Part shown: piece after piece, positions 8,010 to 16,882 of the stretch | How the letters are laid out: every line of letters starts with the position of its first letter | How positions within the stretch are numbered: position 1 is the stretch's first letter | Source: Bacillota bacterium | GTDB taxonomy: Bacteria; Bacillota; TC1 | Assembly: GCA_028683955.1 (NCBI GenBank) | Contig: JAQUGR010000003.1 | Location: 62,001-126,000 of the forward strand | Direction of reading: 5' to 3' | DNA: 64,000 nucleotides | The notes under the pieces: model-generated | What the model saw: only the letters and a program-made list of their open reading frames with translations | Database searches by the model: none | What the model was told of the DNA's origin: nothing | Translations under genes and position numbers: made by a program

Positions 8010-9156
8010 ACTTTTCTCCCTTTTCAAATCTGGCAGGAGAATATTCTTCAACCCTATGGTCATAAGTATCCTCTAATATCATATCTGCTGCCATCTTACC
8101 TGCTGCTGGAGCTATGGTAAAAGCTCCCTTTAAACCTGCGGCTACAAATAAGTTGTGATATTTTCCTGAAAATCCATAAATAGGTAATGAGTCAGCTACA
8201 TGTGGTGTTATAGCTGACCAAACTCTAATAATATCCAAATTGATTAATTCTGGAAAATGTTCGGAAAATAATTTGGCTAGATGAACAGTGCCTTCATAAG
8301 AAATGCCTTTGTTGTAATCATTAAAACTTCTTGTATCTTGGCCTATAGTTATAGTTCCATTTTTATGTTGTGTCAAACCTAATAAATTCCAGTCACCCTC
8401 ATAAAGAGTACCAATAGTAAAACATCCTGGTACAATAGGTCCTTTGATACATGCTTCTACTGGATTAGTAACCATTAAACTACCACGACCATAGAATATT
8501 TTATAGTCAAGATCTAATTTACTCATTAAATCTCTTGTCCATGCTCCTGTAGCAACAACAACTTTTTCCGCGTAAAAACTACCTTTATTTGTAATAACCT
8601 CTTGAATAAGATTATCTTTCACCTTAAAATCTAGAACCTTAGTTTTATTAAACAACTTTGATCCTTTTTCAACTGCATTATCTATAAAACCTAAAGTTAT
8701 TGAAAATGGATTTAATTTGCCTTCTTCTTTACAATAAGCTGCACCTTTGACAATTTCTGTGTTAATATAAGGTTCTTGTTTCTTAATATCTTCTCCTATT
8801 AATATTTCACAATGATATCCAATTTCATTATATTTTTTTATAACTTCCCTGCCTATTCTTATTTCATCTTCATTATAGAATAGAGAAATACCTCCAGTCA
8901 GCTCCAAGTCAGTTTCAAATTCATCAATTTCTTCATATTCTTTATATAATTTCATTGATTCTTTTGCCCAATCCAATTCAATTCCTGGTTCTCTATCTAT
9001 AATACTTATTTGTCCATTATTGCCACCACTTGCCCCACTTGCTGCTTCATCCTGGTCTAAAATGATAACAGATTTACCTTTTTTTGTAAGGTAATAGGCT
9101 ATTGCTCCACCAACAACACCCGCACCAATTACAATAACATCCACTTTTTTATTCAT
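7999..9156 (-). CDS. DadA-type FAD-dependent oxidoreductase (HcnC-like)
   Basis: A 385-residue flavoenzyme of the glycine/D-amino-acid oxidase (DAO) fold. The dinucleotide motif IVIGAGVVGGAIAYYL is at residues 8-24, followed by ASGASGGNNGQ, the loop over the flavin in DadA/SoxB-like enzymes; the C-terminus has GLKGAFTIAPAAGKMAADMI. It is the likely catalytic subunit of the following three-gene complex and would oxidise a small amine, imino acid or hydroxy acid. In an operon with a sugar-type kinase and aldolase, an alpha-hydroxy or polyol-derived substrate is as likely as an amino acid. Substrate not determinable by eye. Confidence 0.8.
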   Translation of the reverse strand: MNKKVDVIVIGAGVVGGAIAYYLTKKGKSVIILDQDEAASGASGGNNGQISIIDREPGIELDWAKESMKLYKEYEEIDEFETDLELTGGISLFYNEDEIRIGREVIKKYNEIGYHCEILIGEDIKKQEPYINTEIVKGAAYCKEEGKLNPFSITLGFIDNAVEKGSKLFNKTKVLDFKVKDNLIQEVITNKGSFYAEKVVVATGAWTRDLMSKLDLDYKIFYGRGSLMVTNPVEACIKGPIVPGCFTIGTLYEGDWNLLGLTQHKNGTITIGQDTRSFNDYNKGISYEGTVHLAKLFSEHFPELINLDIIRVWSAITPHVADSLPIYGFSGKYHNLFVAAGLKGAFTIAPAAGKMAADMILEDTYDHRVEEYSPARFEKGEKYEN

Positions 9157-9183
9157 AAGTAGTAAATTCTCCCTTATTTCTCT

Positions 9184-9948
9184 TTATACTTCCATAATTC
9201 CTACGTGAGAAGTTATTCCCCCATCAATATTAATTATTGAACCATTAATATATTGACCATGTTCTCCAGTTAGATAATATATTAAATTACCAATATCTTC
9301 AGGTTTAGCTAAAATTTTCACCGGGCTTTTGGCCATTACTTTCAAAGTGTAATCATCTAGTTCATCATCACGTGCTCCCATTGCTGTTAATACAAATCCT
9401 GGACAAACTGCATTACAAGTGATTCCATATCTACCCCATTCTGCCGCAATTGTTCTTGTATATCCTATTACAGCATGTTTTGTTGCAACATAAGTTGAAG
9501 AATATGGACTACCTAGCAAGCCTTGAATTGACGAAACATTTACAATTCTTCCAAATCCAGCTTCTTTCATTTTAGGTAAAAGTATTCTTGAAAACATAAA
9601 GACACTTTTTTGATTTGTACGAACTACCATGTCCCATTCATCATCTTCTACTTCATCCACTCTATGAAATGGACCACCTATTCCTGCATTATTTACAATT
9701 GTACCTATATCTCCAAACAAAGACTCTACTTTTTTTACAGCAGCTTCTACACTGTCTCTCAAACCAACATCACAAACAACAGATATTGCAGTACCACCAT
9801 TTTCTTCAATTTCTTTAACAACTTTAGCAGCATCAGTTTCCTTTATATCCAAGACACCAACTTTATATCCATTTTGAGCATATATTTTAGCTGTAGCTGC
9901 TCCAATTCCATTTCCAGCACCTGTTACTATAACTACATTATTTTTCAT
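9184..9948 (-). CDS. SDR-family dehydrogenase of the catabolic operon
   Basis: A 254-residue short-chain dehydrogenase with TGAGNGIG, NNAGIGG, a catalytic Ser (VSSIQG) and YVATK, ending in the INGSIINIDGG signature. The Asp in GVLDIKE after the second strand suggests NAD rather than NADP as cofactor (family rule). The start has a near-perfect GGAGG with 7-base spacing and overlaps the HAD gene by 11 bases, so it belongs firmly to the operon. Together with the kinase and aldolase it probably oxidises or reduces a polyol or keto intermediate. Confidence 0.87.
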   Translation of the reverse strand: MKNNVVIVTGAGNGIGAATAKIYAQNGYKVGVLDIKETDAAKVVKEIEENGGTAISVVCDVGLRDSVEAAVKKVESLFGDIGTIVNNAGIGGPFHRVDEVEDDEWDMVVRTNQKSVFMFSRILLPKMKEAGFGRIVNVSSIQGLLGSPYSSTYVATKHAVIGYTRTIAAEWGRYGITCNAVCPGFVLTAMGARDDELDDYTLKVMAKSPVKILAKPEDIGNLIYYLTGEHGQYINGSIINIDGGITSHVGIMEV

Positions 9949-10741
9949 CTCTGTTCCTCCGAGTCCATATTTTTTTTAGTTCTATTAAATCATCAACTAT
10001 TAAATCTGGGTATATTCCTTTTTTCTTTACTTCCAGTTCATCATCAACACCAGTCATAACTAGTATTGTTTTTAGGCCATAATCGCTTGCTCCTAATATG
10101 TCTGTATCTAATCTATCTCCTAGCATAACTACATTTTCCCTATTTACCCCCAATATATCTATTGCAATATCAAAGAAGTATTTATAAGGTTTACCTAAAA
10201 TTATTGGTTTAACACCAGAGCCTGCTGTAAGAGCAGCTAGAGTCATTCCTGCTTCTGGAACTAGTCCCTCTTCCGTAGGGATTAGCATGTCTCCATTACT
10301 TCCTATTAGAATAGAACCACCTTGAAGATGAAGAACAGCATTTTTTAATTTTTCATAGTTTAAGTTAAAATCTCCACCAACTATTACTGCATCAGCTACT
10401 TCATCTTGGAATGTATTAATTATCTTTACTCTAGTTTCACTAATAGCTTTTATTAAATCAGGTTTACCAATCACATAAGCACTTTTTATTTCAGGATGAT
10501 TTTCTAAATATTTTTTAGTTGTTATTGTAGTTGTAAGAATTTGAGACTCTTTTAATTTAATATTATTTTTATTAAAAATATCAATATATCTTTTCGGAGA
10601 TTTACTATTATTTGAGACTATTAAAATAGGTATATCAATAGTTTCAAGAAACTCTTTCACTCCAGGAAGTATTTTGTTACCTCGCATTAAAGTTCCATCA
10701 ATATCTATCATTATTCCTTTAATATTAATTAGGGAAAGCAT
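9938..10741 (-). CDS. HAD-IIA phosphatase (NagD-like)
   Basis: A 267-residue hydrolase with the nucleophile motif DIDGTL near the N-terminus, SNNS in motif II, the IIA cap in the middle (VIGKPDLIKAI to GGDFNLNYEKL) and LGKPYKYFF followed by GDRLDTDILGA as the metal-binding motif. Family members dephosphorylate small sugar or polyol phosphates such as glycerol phosphate or UMP. Between an aldolase and an SDR, it likely removes phosphate from a three- or four-carbon cleavage product, which is inference. It begins 1 base after the aldolase stop. Confidence 0.87.
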   Translation of the reverse strand: MLSLINIKGIMIDIDGTLMRGNKILPGVKEFLETIDIPILIVSNNSKSPKRYIDIFNKNNIKLKESQILTTTITTKKYLENHPEIKSAYVIGKPDLIKAISETRVKIINTFQDEVADAVIVGGDFNLNYEKLKNAVLHLQGGSILIGSNGDMLIPTEEGLVPEAGMTLAALTAGSGVKPIILGKPYKYFFDIAIDILGVNRENVVMLGDRLDTDILGASDYGLKTILVMTGVDDELEVKKKGIYPDLIVDDLIELKKIWTRRNRDEK

Positions 10742-10742
10742 C

Positions 10743-11519
10743 TTATTTCACCAATTCTATAGCTTCTTCTAGGGTTAATCTGCCATGTATTAAATCATTA
10801 ACTGCTTTAGCCATCAAATATGTGTCCTTAGCCTGCCAAATATTTCTCCCTATAGTTGCACCCTTACATCCTGCTTTCAAACCTTTATCCACCATTTTAA
10901 GAGTTACAGAAGGGTCTGAGTTTCCAGGTCCACCTAAGACCACAACTGGCACAGGACAGGTAGCAATTACTTCTTCATAACCTTCTACATATGGTATCTT
11001 TACCCAATCGGCTCCAAGTTCAGCTGCTATACGTGCTGCAATTTTGGTTACCCCGACATTTCTAAACTCTGTACCAGCATTAAACCCACCTGGCATAACT
11101 TCCGCCATCATAGGAATGCCCCATTTATGACCTTGATAAATTGCTTTTGCCATTACATCCCAACCATGTTCCTCATCTTTTGTTCCTGGAAAAGCAGTTA
11201 CACATAGAGCTTCAGCACCAAGTATAAGAGCTTGTTCAATATTGAAGAATTGACTGCCAACAGCAGCTACAGGGGAAAGAAAACTTGCTGCACCATCGAG
11301 TCTACAAACCCAATTAGTTTTGGCAAATAGTTCTGGAAATTGACGTACAGTACCATAGGTTGCCATAATTCCATCAACATCTGCTTTAATAACTTCTGTT
11401 AATGTTTCTTCAAGATTTCCAATACCTTTCATTGGTCCATTGATCATTCCATGATCACAAGCTACAACAAAAGCCATTCCATCATCTTTAAATATTTTTC
11501 TTAATCTTCTAGTTACCAT
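10743..11519 (-). CDS. Class I aldolase of the DhnA/LsrF family
   Basis: About 258 residues of the DhnA-type class I (Schiff base) aldolase family, a TIM barrel. The Schiff-base lysine is expected in ADWVKIPY, and the phosphate-binding GGPGN and GATIGRNIW loops are present near the C-terminus; the N-terminal VACDHGM motif is also typical. LsrF (AI-2 processing) and fructose-bisphosphate aldolases belong here. The reading frame extends to 11582 inside the kinase gene, but AGAGG precedes the ATG at 11519, one base after the kinase stop. It probably cleaves the product of the kinase/dehydrogenase steps. Confidence 0.85.
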   Translation of the reverse strand: MVTRRLRKIFKDDGMAFVVACDHGMINGPMKGIGNLEETLTEVIKADVDGIMATYGTVRQFPELFAKTNWVCRLDGAASFLSPVAAVGSQFFNIEQALILGAEALCVTAFPGTKDEEHGWDVMAKAIYQGHKWGIPMMAEVMPGGFNAGTEFRNVGVTKIAARIAAELGADWVKIPYVEGYEEVIATCPVPVVVLGGPGNSDPSVTLKMVDKGLKAGCKGATIGRNIWQAKDTYLMAKAVNDLIHGRLTLEEAIELVK

Positions 11520-11520
11520 G

Positions 11521-13005
11521 CTAATTTTCCTCTCTTTCCTTGACCATAATACTCTTAAATACTTCTTCAAATTTAATATCATACATTTCTTTCATTTTCA
11601 TGTTTGGTTCAACAACTGTAGCTTCTATTTTAAATACTTTTCTTGCTTCTTCATAATTTGGATAATCTCCTAAACTTACTCCACCAATAAGAGCAGCCCC
11701 TAGTGCTGGTCCATGAGTATAATTGGTTTTATAGACACTTACTCCTAACACATCAGCTATTATCTGAGTCCAGGCCTTACTTCTAGCTGTTCCACCAATC
11801 ATCCAGAGTTCATCAATTCTAATTCCATACTGTTCTAAATTATCCAAGGCCCAACGCACTTCAAAGGCTGAGCCTTCCATCATGGCTCTAGTGAAATCAG
11901 CTCTGTTATGTCCTGTATCAGAATTTATAAAGTTGCCAAATTCTCTAACCCCGTCTAGTTGTCTACCTCCACTATATGGTAGATATATAAGTGATTTGTC
12001 AAATTTAGTATTTTCTATTGATTCGTTCATTACAGAAAACATTGTTTTTCTATCAGTTTTACCCTGACAATCTTGCCAGAAATTGTTCATCCACCATTCA
12101 AAATTACCTCCGAAGCTTCCTAGATATTGAGATATAACCCATTTATTCTTAAGAATGTGAAAGTTAAGATCCATATTATTAGGTATGTTTTTTAATTCTC
12201 CACTATCTGTAGCACAGTTTATAACCCAAGCAGTACCACAAGCAAGCATACTTTTACCAATCCCGTTTATACCAAAAGCTAAGGCTTCAAGCGTATGGTC
12301 TTGTCCTCCATTTATAACAGGTACATTTATACTGGCTCCAATTTTGTCTGCTATTTCTTTTGTTAAATGACCAACTATTGCTTCTGCTTCTTTTATTACT
12401 GATAATTGTTCCTTTTTAATACCTAGTATTCTACAAAGTTCAGGGTCCCAGTCTGCGTCAATACTATTAGCTAAAAGCACTTCACCGGCACAAGAAAGAT
12501 TAGTTACACAGTTACCTGTAAGAACAAATCCTAAATAATCATTAAGTGATAGGAATTTATCTGTTCCCCCAAATATTTCTGGTTCATTATCTCTTAACCA
12601 AGATAGAGTAACAAAAGGTAATCCCACTTGTGGCCACCATCCACTTTTTTCTCTAACAATCTTTGCTGTACCGTCTTTTTTCATATCCTCCATTAATTTA
12701 CCTGCTCTATTATCTAGCCAGGATATGAAGGGATATATTTCTTTACCCTCTTTATTAATTGGAATAATTGCTCCACCTTGTGTTGATAAAATAATTGCTT
12801 TTATCTCATCTTTCCATTGACTGGAAAAAAGTTCTTTCAACACTTGATATATTGTTTCTTTTATTTGTTCTGGGTCTTGTTCATAGAAGTCCTTTTGTCT
12901 TATTATAGTTTCTAATGGTTTTTCTACTACTAGTAGTTCTTTACCATTTTTATTGAATAATACACCTTTGGCAATTGTTGTGCCAACATCAAGGGCTAGA
13001 TACAT
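11521..13005 (-). CDS. FGGY-family carbohydrate kinase
   Basis: A 494-residue ATP-dependent sugar or polyol kinase and first gene of the operon. The N-terminal ALDVGTTIAKGVLF phosphate-loop, the LSTQGG region, the SWLDNRAG core and the C-terminal MIGGTARSKAWTQIIADVLG adenosine motif mark the family. FGGY kinases act on glycerol, xylulose, ribulose, gluconate, erythritol or the AI-2 precursor (LsrK); nothing in the sequence fixes which. Presence of an LsrF-like aldolase recalls lsr operons, but no LsrG, LsrR or lsr transporter is nearby. It has its own promoter and an operator-like repeat in the leader. Confidence 0.87.
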   Translation of the reverse strand: MYLALDVGTTIAKGVLFNKNGKELLVVEKPLETIIRQKDFYEQDPEQIKETIYQVLKELFSSQWKDEIKAIILSTQGGAIIPINKEGKEIYPFISWLDNRAGKLMEDMKKDGTAKIVREKSGWWPQVGLPFVTLSWLRDNEPEIFGGTDKFLSLNDYLGFVLTGNCVTNLSCAGEVLLANSIDADWDPELCRILGIKKEQLSVIKEAEAIVGHLTKEIADKIGASINVPVINGGQDHTLEALAFGINGIGKSMLACGTAWVINCATDSGELKNIPNNMDLNFHILKNKWVISQYLGSFGGNFEWWMNNFWQDCQGKTDRKTMFSVMNESIENTKFDKSLIYLPYSGGRQLDGVREFGNFINSDTGHNRADFTRAMMEGSAFEVRWALDNLEQYGIRIDELWMIGGTARSKAWTQIIADVLGVSVYKTNYTHGPALGAALIGGVSLGDYPNYEEARKVFKIEATVVEPNMKMKEMYDIKFEEVFKSIMVKEREEN

Positions 13006-13027
13006 AATATCACCTCATAATTTATTA

Positions 13028-13040
13028 GTCATCCAATGAC
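13028..13040. promoter_or_regulatory. 13-bp inverted repeat, candidate GntR operator
   Basis: GTCATCCAATGAC has perfect 5-bp arms and a 3-bp centre, and lies about 10-22 bases after the predicted start of the kinase operon, where a repressor would block transcription. The divergent GntR gene begins 133 bp away. A one-mismatch version of the same design lies at 14014-14026. Confidence 0.5.
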
Positions 13041-13056
13041 TTAATGACTTTGGTTA

Positions 13057-13085
13057 ATTATAAGGTTTCGATCATGTTTAGTCAA
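13057..13085 (-). promoter_or_regulatory. Promoter of the kinase/aldolase/redox operon
   Basis: On the minus strand TTGACT (13085-13080) and TATAAT (13062-13057) are exactly 17 bp apart, predicting transcription from about 13050 and a leader of about 45 bases. Confidence 0.75.
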
Positions 13086-13172
13086 TGTAATTCATAGTTT
13101 TTTTCTCCAAGTTATGGTATATTATGTGATATTGAATGATTTAAATAAATAACAAAAACATAGGAGACTTCG

Positions 13173-13892
13173 ATGAAAGTATTAAAAAATCCACCACTAT
13201 ATAAAAAAGTTGCAGGAGCTATTTTAGATAGAATTCAAAAAAGAGATTTTGACTCACCTACCCTTCCTTCCGAAGAGAGTTTATCTGATCTTTTAGGCAC
13301 TAGTAAACATACTATCAGAGAAGCCTTGGCTGAATTGGCTTCACTTTCATATATTAGTAGACGTCATGGTCATGGTAATGTTATCTTAAATAGTGTTATA
13401 GATACTACTTTTAGAATTGATGCTAATATGAATTTCTTTAAAATACTAGAACAGGCAGGGCATGAAACAAGTATAGAATACACTAACTTGAGGATGGAAA
13501 ACAGGCAATTCACTTCATGTTCAGAGGAAGATTATTATTTTTATAACGAAATAGTTAAGGGTGATGACAAGGTAGCTTCTTTTCATGATATCTATATACC
13601 CGTAAGATTATTGCCAAGTAATTTTAATCTTGATACCAAACTTGATAAAGGTTTATTTGATTTTCTTGCCACTTATGGGGTGTATAGTCTTCACTCAATT
13701 GTTGAATTTATTCCAGAAATAGTTGATGATACTACTGCCCAGTTATTTTCTATAGAGCCTAATACTCCTATTAACACATGGGAAGAATACATTTATGATC
13801 AAGAGGATAGACTTGTATGCATAACAAAAATTAGATTTAATCCTGAACTTTTTAAATTAAGAATGGTCCGTAAAGACTTTAAGACCATATAA
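13173..13892 (+). CDS. GntR-family regulator with UTRA effector domain
   Basis: A 239-residue regulator: winged helix-turn-helix at about 5-75 (LPSEESLSDLLGTSKHTIREALAELASLSYISRRHGHG region), then a UTRA/chorismate-lyase-fold ligand domain to the end. It diverges from the kinase operon and is probably its local regulator, answering to a small phosphorylated or acidic metabolite, as is usual for HutC-subfamily members. The start has TAGGAG with 7-base spacing. Related to, but clearly distinct from, the second GntR at 16883. Confidence 0.88.
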   Translation: MKVLKNPPLYKKVAGAILDRIQKRDFDSPTLPSEESLSDLLGTSKHTIREALAELASLSYISRRHGHGNVILNSVIDTTFRIDANMNFFKILEQAGHETSIEYTNLRMENRQFTSCSEEDYYFYNEIVKGDDKVASFHDIYIPVRLLPSNFNLDTKLDKGLFDFLATYGVYSLHSIVEFIPEIVDDTTAQLFSIEPNTPINTWEEYIYDQEDRLVCITKIRFNPELFKLRMVRKDFKTI

Positions 13893-13930
13893 ATAATAAA
13901 AAACAAAATATAATTAATTAATAAAAACCT

Positions 13931-13964
13931 AAGCCATATTTCATAAATGAGATATGGCTTTTTT
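13931..13964 (+). terminator. Terminator after the first GntR gene
   Basis: AAGCCATAT and ATATGGCTT arms enclose a short loop with one imperfect pair and are followed by TTTTTT, closing the regulator gene before the Mo-hydroxylase promoter. Confidence 0.75.
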
Positions 13965-13994
13965 CTATATTATCAATAAATTAAAAAATATATC

Positions 13995-14023
13995 TTGATT
14001 TTAAAGTCATATAGTCATATAAT
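13995..14023 (+). promoter_or_regulatory. Promoter of the Mo-hydroxylase genes
   Basis: TTGATT (13995-14000) and TATAAT (14018-14023) are 17 bp apart. Transcription would start near 14030, just before a GAGGG ribosome-binding site. Confidence 0.7.
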
Positions 14024-14026
14024 GAG
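14014..14026. promoter_or_regulatory. Operator-like 5-3-5 repeat over the -10 element
   Basis: GTCATATAATGAG has the same 5-3-5 layout as the site at 13028-13040, with one mismatch in the right arm, and overlaps the -10 box. An extra direct copy of AGTCATAT lies immediately upstream. This placement predicts repression by one of the two neighbouring GntR proteins. Confidence 0.4.
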
Positions 14027-14047
14027 TTTAAGAGAGGGCGTGATTAT

Positions 14048-14518
14048 ATGGAACTAGTATCATTTGAAGTAAATGGTAAACCATTAGAAATAGCAGTTGA
14101 AAAAAATTGGACACTTTTAAAAGTATTAAGAGAGCAATTAGACTTAACAGGAGCCAAACCAGGATGTGAAACTGGAGATTGTGGAGCTTGTAAAGTTCTA
14201 TTAGATGGGAAGGCTGTAAATTCTTGCACAACAAATATAATGAAAGTACAAGGACGATCAGTAATAACTATAGAAGGCCTTAGTAAAGGCACAGAACTTC
14301 ATCCCATACAAAGTTCATTTATAGAAGCTGGTGCAGTACAATGTGGTTATTGCACTCCAGGAATGATAATAACAGCAAAATCACTGTTAGATGAAAATCC
14401 TCATCCAACAGAACAAGAAATTCGTGATAGTCTAGACAACAACTTATGTCGTTGTACAGGTTATGTGAAGATAGTTGATGCTATACAGCTAGCCGCTAAA
14501 AAAATGGAGGAATCCTAA
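14048..14518 (+). CDS. (2Fe-2S) subunit of a molybdenum hydroxylase
   Basis: A 156-residue protein of the CoxS/XdhC-like Fe-S subunit family with two [2Fe-2S] domains. The N-terminal plant-type cluster uses the Cys residues of CETGDCGACK and VNSC; the C-terminal four-helix domain uses CGYCTPG and CRCTGY. It passes electrons from the molybdenum subunit encoded 1 base downstream. In most family members a FAD subunit (CoxM type) completes the enzyme; none is encoded here, so electrons may leave through another carrier. Confidence 0.92.
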   Translation: MELVSFEVNGKPLEIAVEKNWTLLKVLREQLDLTGAKPGCETGDCGACKVLLDGKAVNSCTTNIMKVQGRSVITIEGLSKGTELHPIQSSFIEAGAVQCGYCTPGMIITAKSLLDENPHPTEQEIRDSLDNNLCRCTGYVKIVDAIQLAAKKMEES

Positions 14519-14519
14519 A

Positions 14520-16775
14520 ATGAAAGATAATTTAAATCAAATAGGAAAATCATTTCCGATACAAGATGCAGCTTTAAAAGTAACAGGTGCTTTAAGATAT
14601 ACGGCAGATCTAAAACATCCTAATGAATTGCAAGCTAAAATGTTACTTTCACCTCATGCTCATGCAAGAGTAATAAGTTTAGATACAACTGAAGCTGAAG
14701 CATTACCAGGTGTAGTATTTATTGCCCATACATTCAATGCTCCAGAAAGGGCCTTCAATGGCCAACATAAATATGTTGGTCATAAGATTATTGAAGATGA
14801 ATACCTTTTCCCTAGAATTGTTAGATTTGTAGGAGATAGAGTTGCCTCCGTTGCTGCCGAAACAGCTGAAATAGCTGCAAAAGCAGTTAAACTTATAAAA
14901 GTTGAATATGAGGTGTTACCTGCAGTATTATCTATAGATGAAGCAATCAAACCAGATGCGCCTGATATCAACGGAAACCAGAACTTACAATTTGAAATGG
15001 AGTCCAATACAGGTGACTTTGACCAAGCCATAAATAAATGCCACAAGGTTTATGAAGCAACCTATACCTTTCCAGCTCTCCATCATGCAATGATGGAAAA
15101 TCAAGCAGTTAGTGCTTCCATAGAACCTGATGGTCTATTGACAGTCTGGGCCCCTGATCAAAACAGTATTGCACATAAAGTTATAACTTCTGAGATTTTC
15201 AATATTCCAATGCACATGATTAAATGTATAACACCCGCACTTGGTGGTGGATTTGGTAATAGAACAGACTATAATAATATAGGTGTTCCAATTTTTCTAA
15301 CTTTAATGACAGGCAGGCCTGTAAAATTAAGATACAACAGAAGAGAAAATATTATTGGCACTAATACTAGACAAGGTGCTAAAGCTACCATTAAAGTAGG
15401 GGTGGATAAAGATGGTCATATTGTTGGACAGGCACTAAACATGATAACCAATACTGGTGCTTATGCAACTTGTGGAGGCCCTATAATACTAGGAGCTATG
15501 TCTGCCAAGTACTATAAAATGATTAAATGCCCAAATATGAAATTCAAAGGATCTTCAATCTATACTAATAACCCTACTGGTGGAGCTATGAGAGGTTATG
15601 GTTCTCCTCAGGTATTTGGTACAGTATGTGGAATATATAATGAAATTGCTAAGGATTTAAATATGGATATTACAGATTTTTATGAAAAAAATCTTGTTGA
15701 TCCTGATGGAATAGAACAAAGAAAAAAAACTTCCTTAGGAAATCCTAGACCTAAAGATGCAATGCACAAAGGTATGGAAATGTTCAACTGGGATAAAAAA
15801 CCAATTAGAGAAGTTCGAGAAGATGGTCGTTATTTATATGGCAAAGGAATGAGTGTTGCTTGCCATGGTAATGGAATATTCGGTGTTGGACGTGATATGA
15901 CAGCCTGTACACTAAGATTGAATGAAGATGGAACTGCTCTACTTAGTGTTTGCACCCATGAAATGGGTAGTGGTTGTGTAATTTCTCTTAAACAAATAGT
16001 AGCTGAAATATTAGGTCTTGAAGTTGATGAAGTTAGATCAATTCATGGAAATACTGATGTTGGTGGTTGGTCAAACGGAGAAAGTGCCAGCAGAGGCTTA
16101 TTTGTTGAAGGTGGGGCAGCTTACAAAGTTGCCTTGCAAATGAAACAACGTATAGCAAAATATGCAGCAGATTATTTGAGAGTTAAAGAAGATACCTTAG
16201 TATTTGGAAATAAGGAAGTTTCTACAACTCAATTAAATTGTAAACCAATCAAATACATAGATTTAGTAAGTTATGTTCACGAAAAATATCAGGAAGACTT
16301 TATTGAAGCTTGTACTTATGCTTCAGTTGCTCTTCCAGGCTCATACGGAGCTCATTTTGCTGATGTATTAGTGGATACAGTTACAGGTAAAGTAAAGGTT
16401 TTAGATTATGTAGCTGTTCACGATGTTGGTAAAGTAATAAATCCTATGATTCTTGAAGGGCAACTAGAAGGTGGTATTCATATGGGACTAGGCTATGCCT
16501 TAAGTGAAGAGATAACTTTCGATGAAAAAGGTAAAGTAACCTCAGATAATTTTAAAAAATATCATATACTACATGCTAATGAAATGCCTAATATAAAAAC
16601 TGCCTTTATTGAAGAAGGTGAGTATGGTGGGCCATATGGTGCTAAATCAATAGGTGAAGCAGCTACTGTACCAGTAGCTTCAGCTGTATTAAATGCTATT
16701 AGTAATGCTATTGGTAAGCAAATTCACCAATCACCTGCAAAACCAGAAAGAGTTTTAGCTTTATTAAAGGATTAA
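14520..16775 (+). CDS. Molybdopterin-binding subunit, xanthine-dehydrogenase family
   Basis: A 751-residue catalytic subunit of the xanthine dehydrogenase/aldehyde oxidoreductase family. Seen are the N-terminal Ald_Xan_dh alpha/beta domain (about 20-130), the GGGFGNR cofactor loop, AMRGYGSPQ (position of the substrate-orienting Arg in xanthine enzymes) and the SIGEAATVPVASAV loop that carries the catalytic Glu near the C-terminus. It hydroxylates a heterocycle or oxidises an aldehyde using water. The Arg and Glu suggest a purine-like or other N-heterocyclic substrate, and an amidohydrolase nearby fits that, but this is inference. Confidence 0.9.
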   Translation: MKDNLNQIGKSFPIQDAALKVTGALRYTADLKHPNELQAKMLLSPHAHARVISLDTTEAEALPGVVFIAHTFNAPERAFNGQHKYVGHKIIEDEYLFPRIVRFVGDRVASVAAETAEIAAKAVKLIKVEYEVLPAVLSIDEAIKPDAPDINGNQNLQFEMESNTGDFDQAINKCHKVYEATYTFPALHHAMMENQAVSASIEPDGLLTVWAPDQNSIAHKVITSEIFNIPMHMIKCITPALGGGFGNRTDYNNIGVPIFLTLMTGRPVKLRYNRRENIIGTNTRQGAKATIKVGVDKDGHIVGQALNMITNTGAYATCGGPIILGAMSAKYYKMIKCPNMKFKGSSIYTNNPTGGAMRGYGSPQVFGTVCGIYNEIAKDLNMDITDFYEKNLVDPDGIEQRKKTSLGNPRPKDAMHKGMEMFNWDKKPIREVREDGRYLYGKGMSVACHGNGIFGVGRDMTACTLRLNEDGTALLSVCTHEMGSGCVISLKQIVAEILGLEVDEVRSIHGNTDVGGWSNGESASRGLFVEGGAAYKVALQMKQRIAKYAADYLRVKEDTLVFGNKEVSTTQLNCKPIKYIDLVSYVHEKYQEDFIEACTYASVALPGSYGAHFADVLVDTVTGKVKVLDYVAVHDVGKVINPMILEGQLEGGIHMGLGYALSEEITFDEKGKVTSDNFKKYHILHANEMPNIKTAFIEEGEYGGPYGAKSIGEAATVPVASAVLNAISNAIGKQIHQSPAKPERVLALLKD

Positions 16776-16783
16776 TTAAAACC

Positions 16784-16816
16784 AAAGATCCTTCATTTAT
16801 TATGGAGGATCTTTTG
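16784..16816 (+). terminator. Terminator after the Mo-hydroxylase genes
   Basis: AAAGATCC and GGATCTTTT arms around an AT-rich loop with one internal mismatch, ending in a T-rich stretch. It separates the Mo-hydroxylase operon from the second GntR gene. Confidence 0.65.
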
Positions 16817-16821
16817 TTGTC

Positions 16822-16850
16822 TTGATTTATATTAAAATATTTGGTTTAAT
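16822..16850 (+). promoter_or_regulatory. Promoter of the second GntR gene
   Basis: TTGATT (16822-16827) and TTTAAT (16845-16850) with a 17-bp spacer lie 33 bp before the ATG, which has AAAGGGG upstream. Confidence 0.45.
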
Positions 16851-16882
16851 TAACATATCTGATTTAATGTAAAGGGGATTTA

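Noticed and set aside
9610-10059. A 149-codon plus-strand open frame opposite the SDR and HAD genes
   Set aside because: Composition is a Phe/Ser/Tyr/Ile run typical of reverse-complemented AT-rich coding DNA; both sense genes have all catalytic motifs.
11521-13005. Reading the FGGY kinase and aldolase as LsrK and LsrF (AI-2 breakdown)
   Set aside because: No LsrG, LsrR or transporter, and the operon contains amine-dehydrogenase-like redox genes not found in lsr operons.
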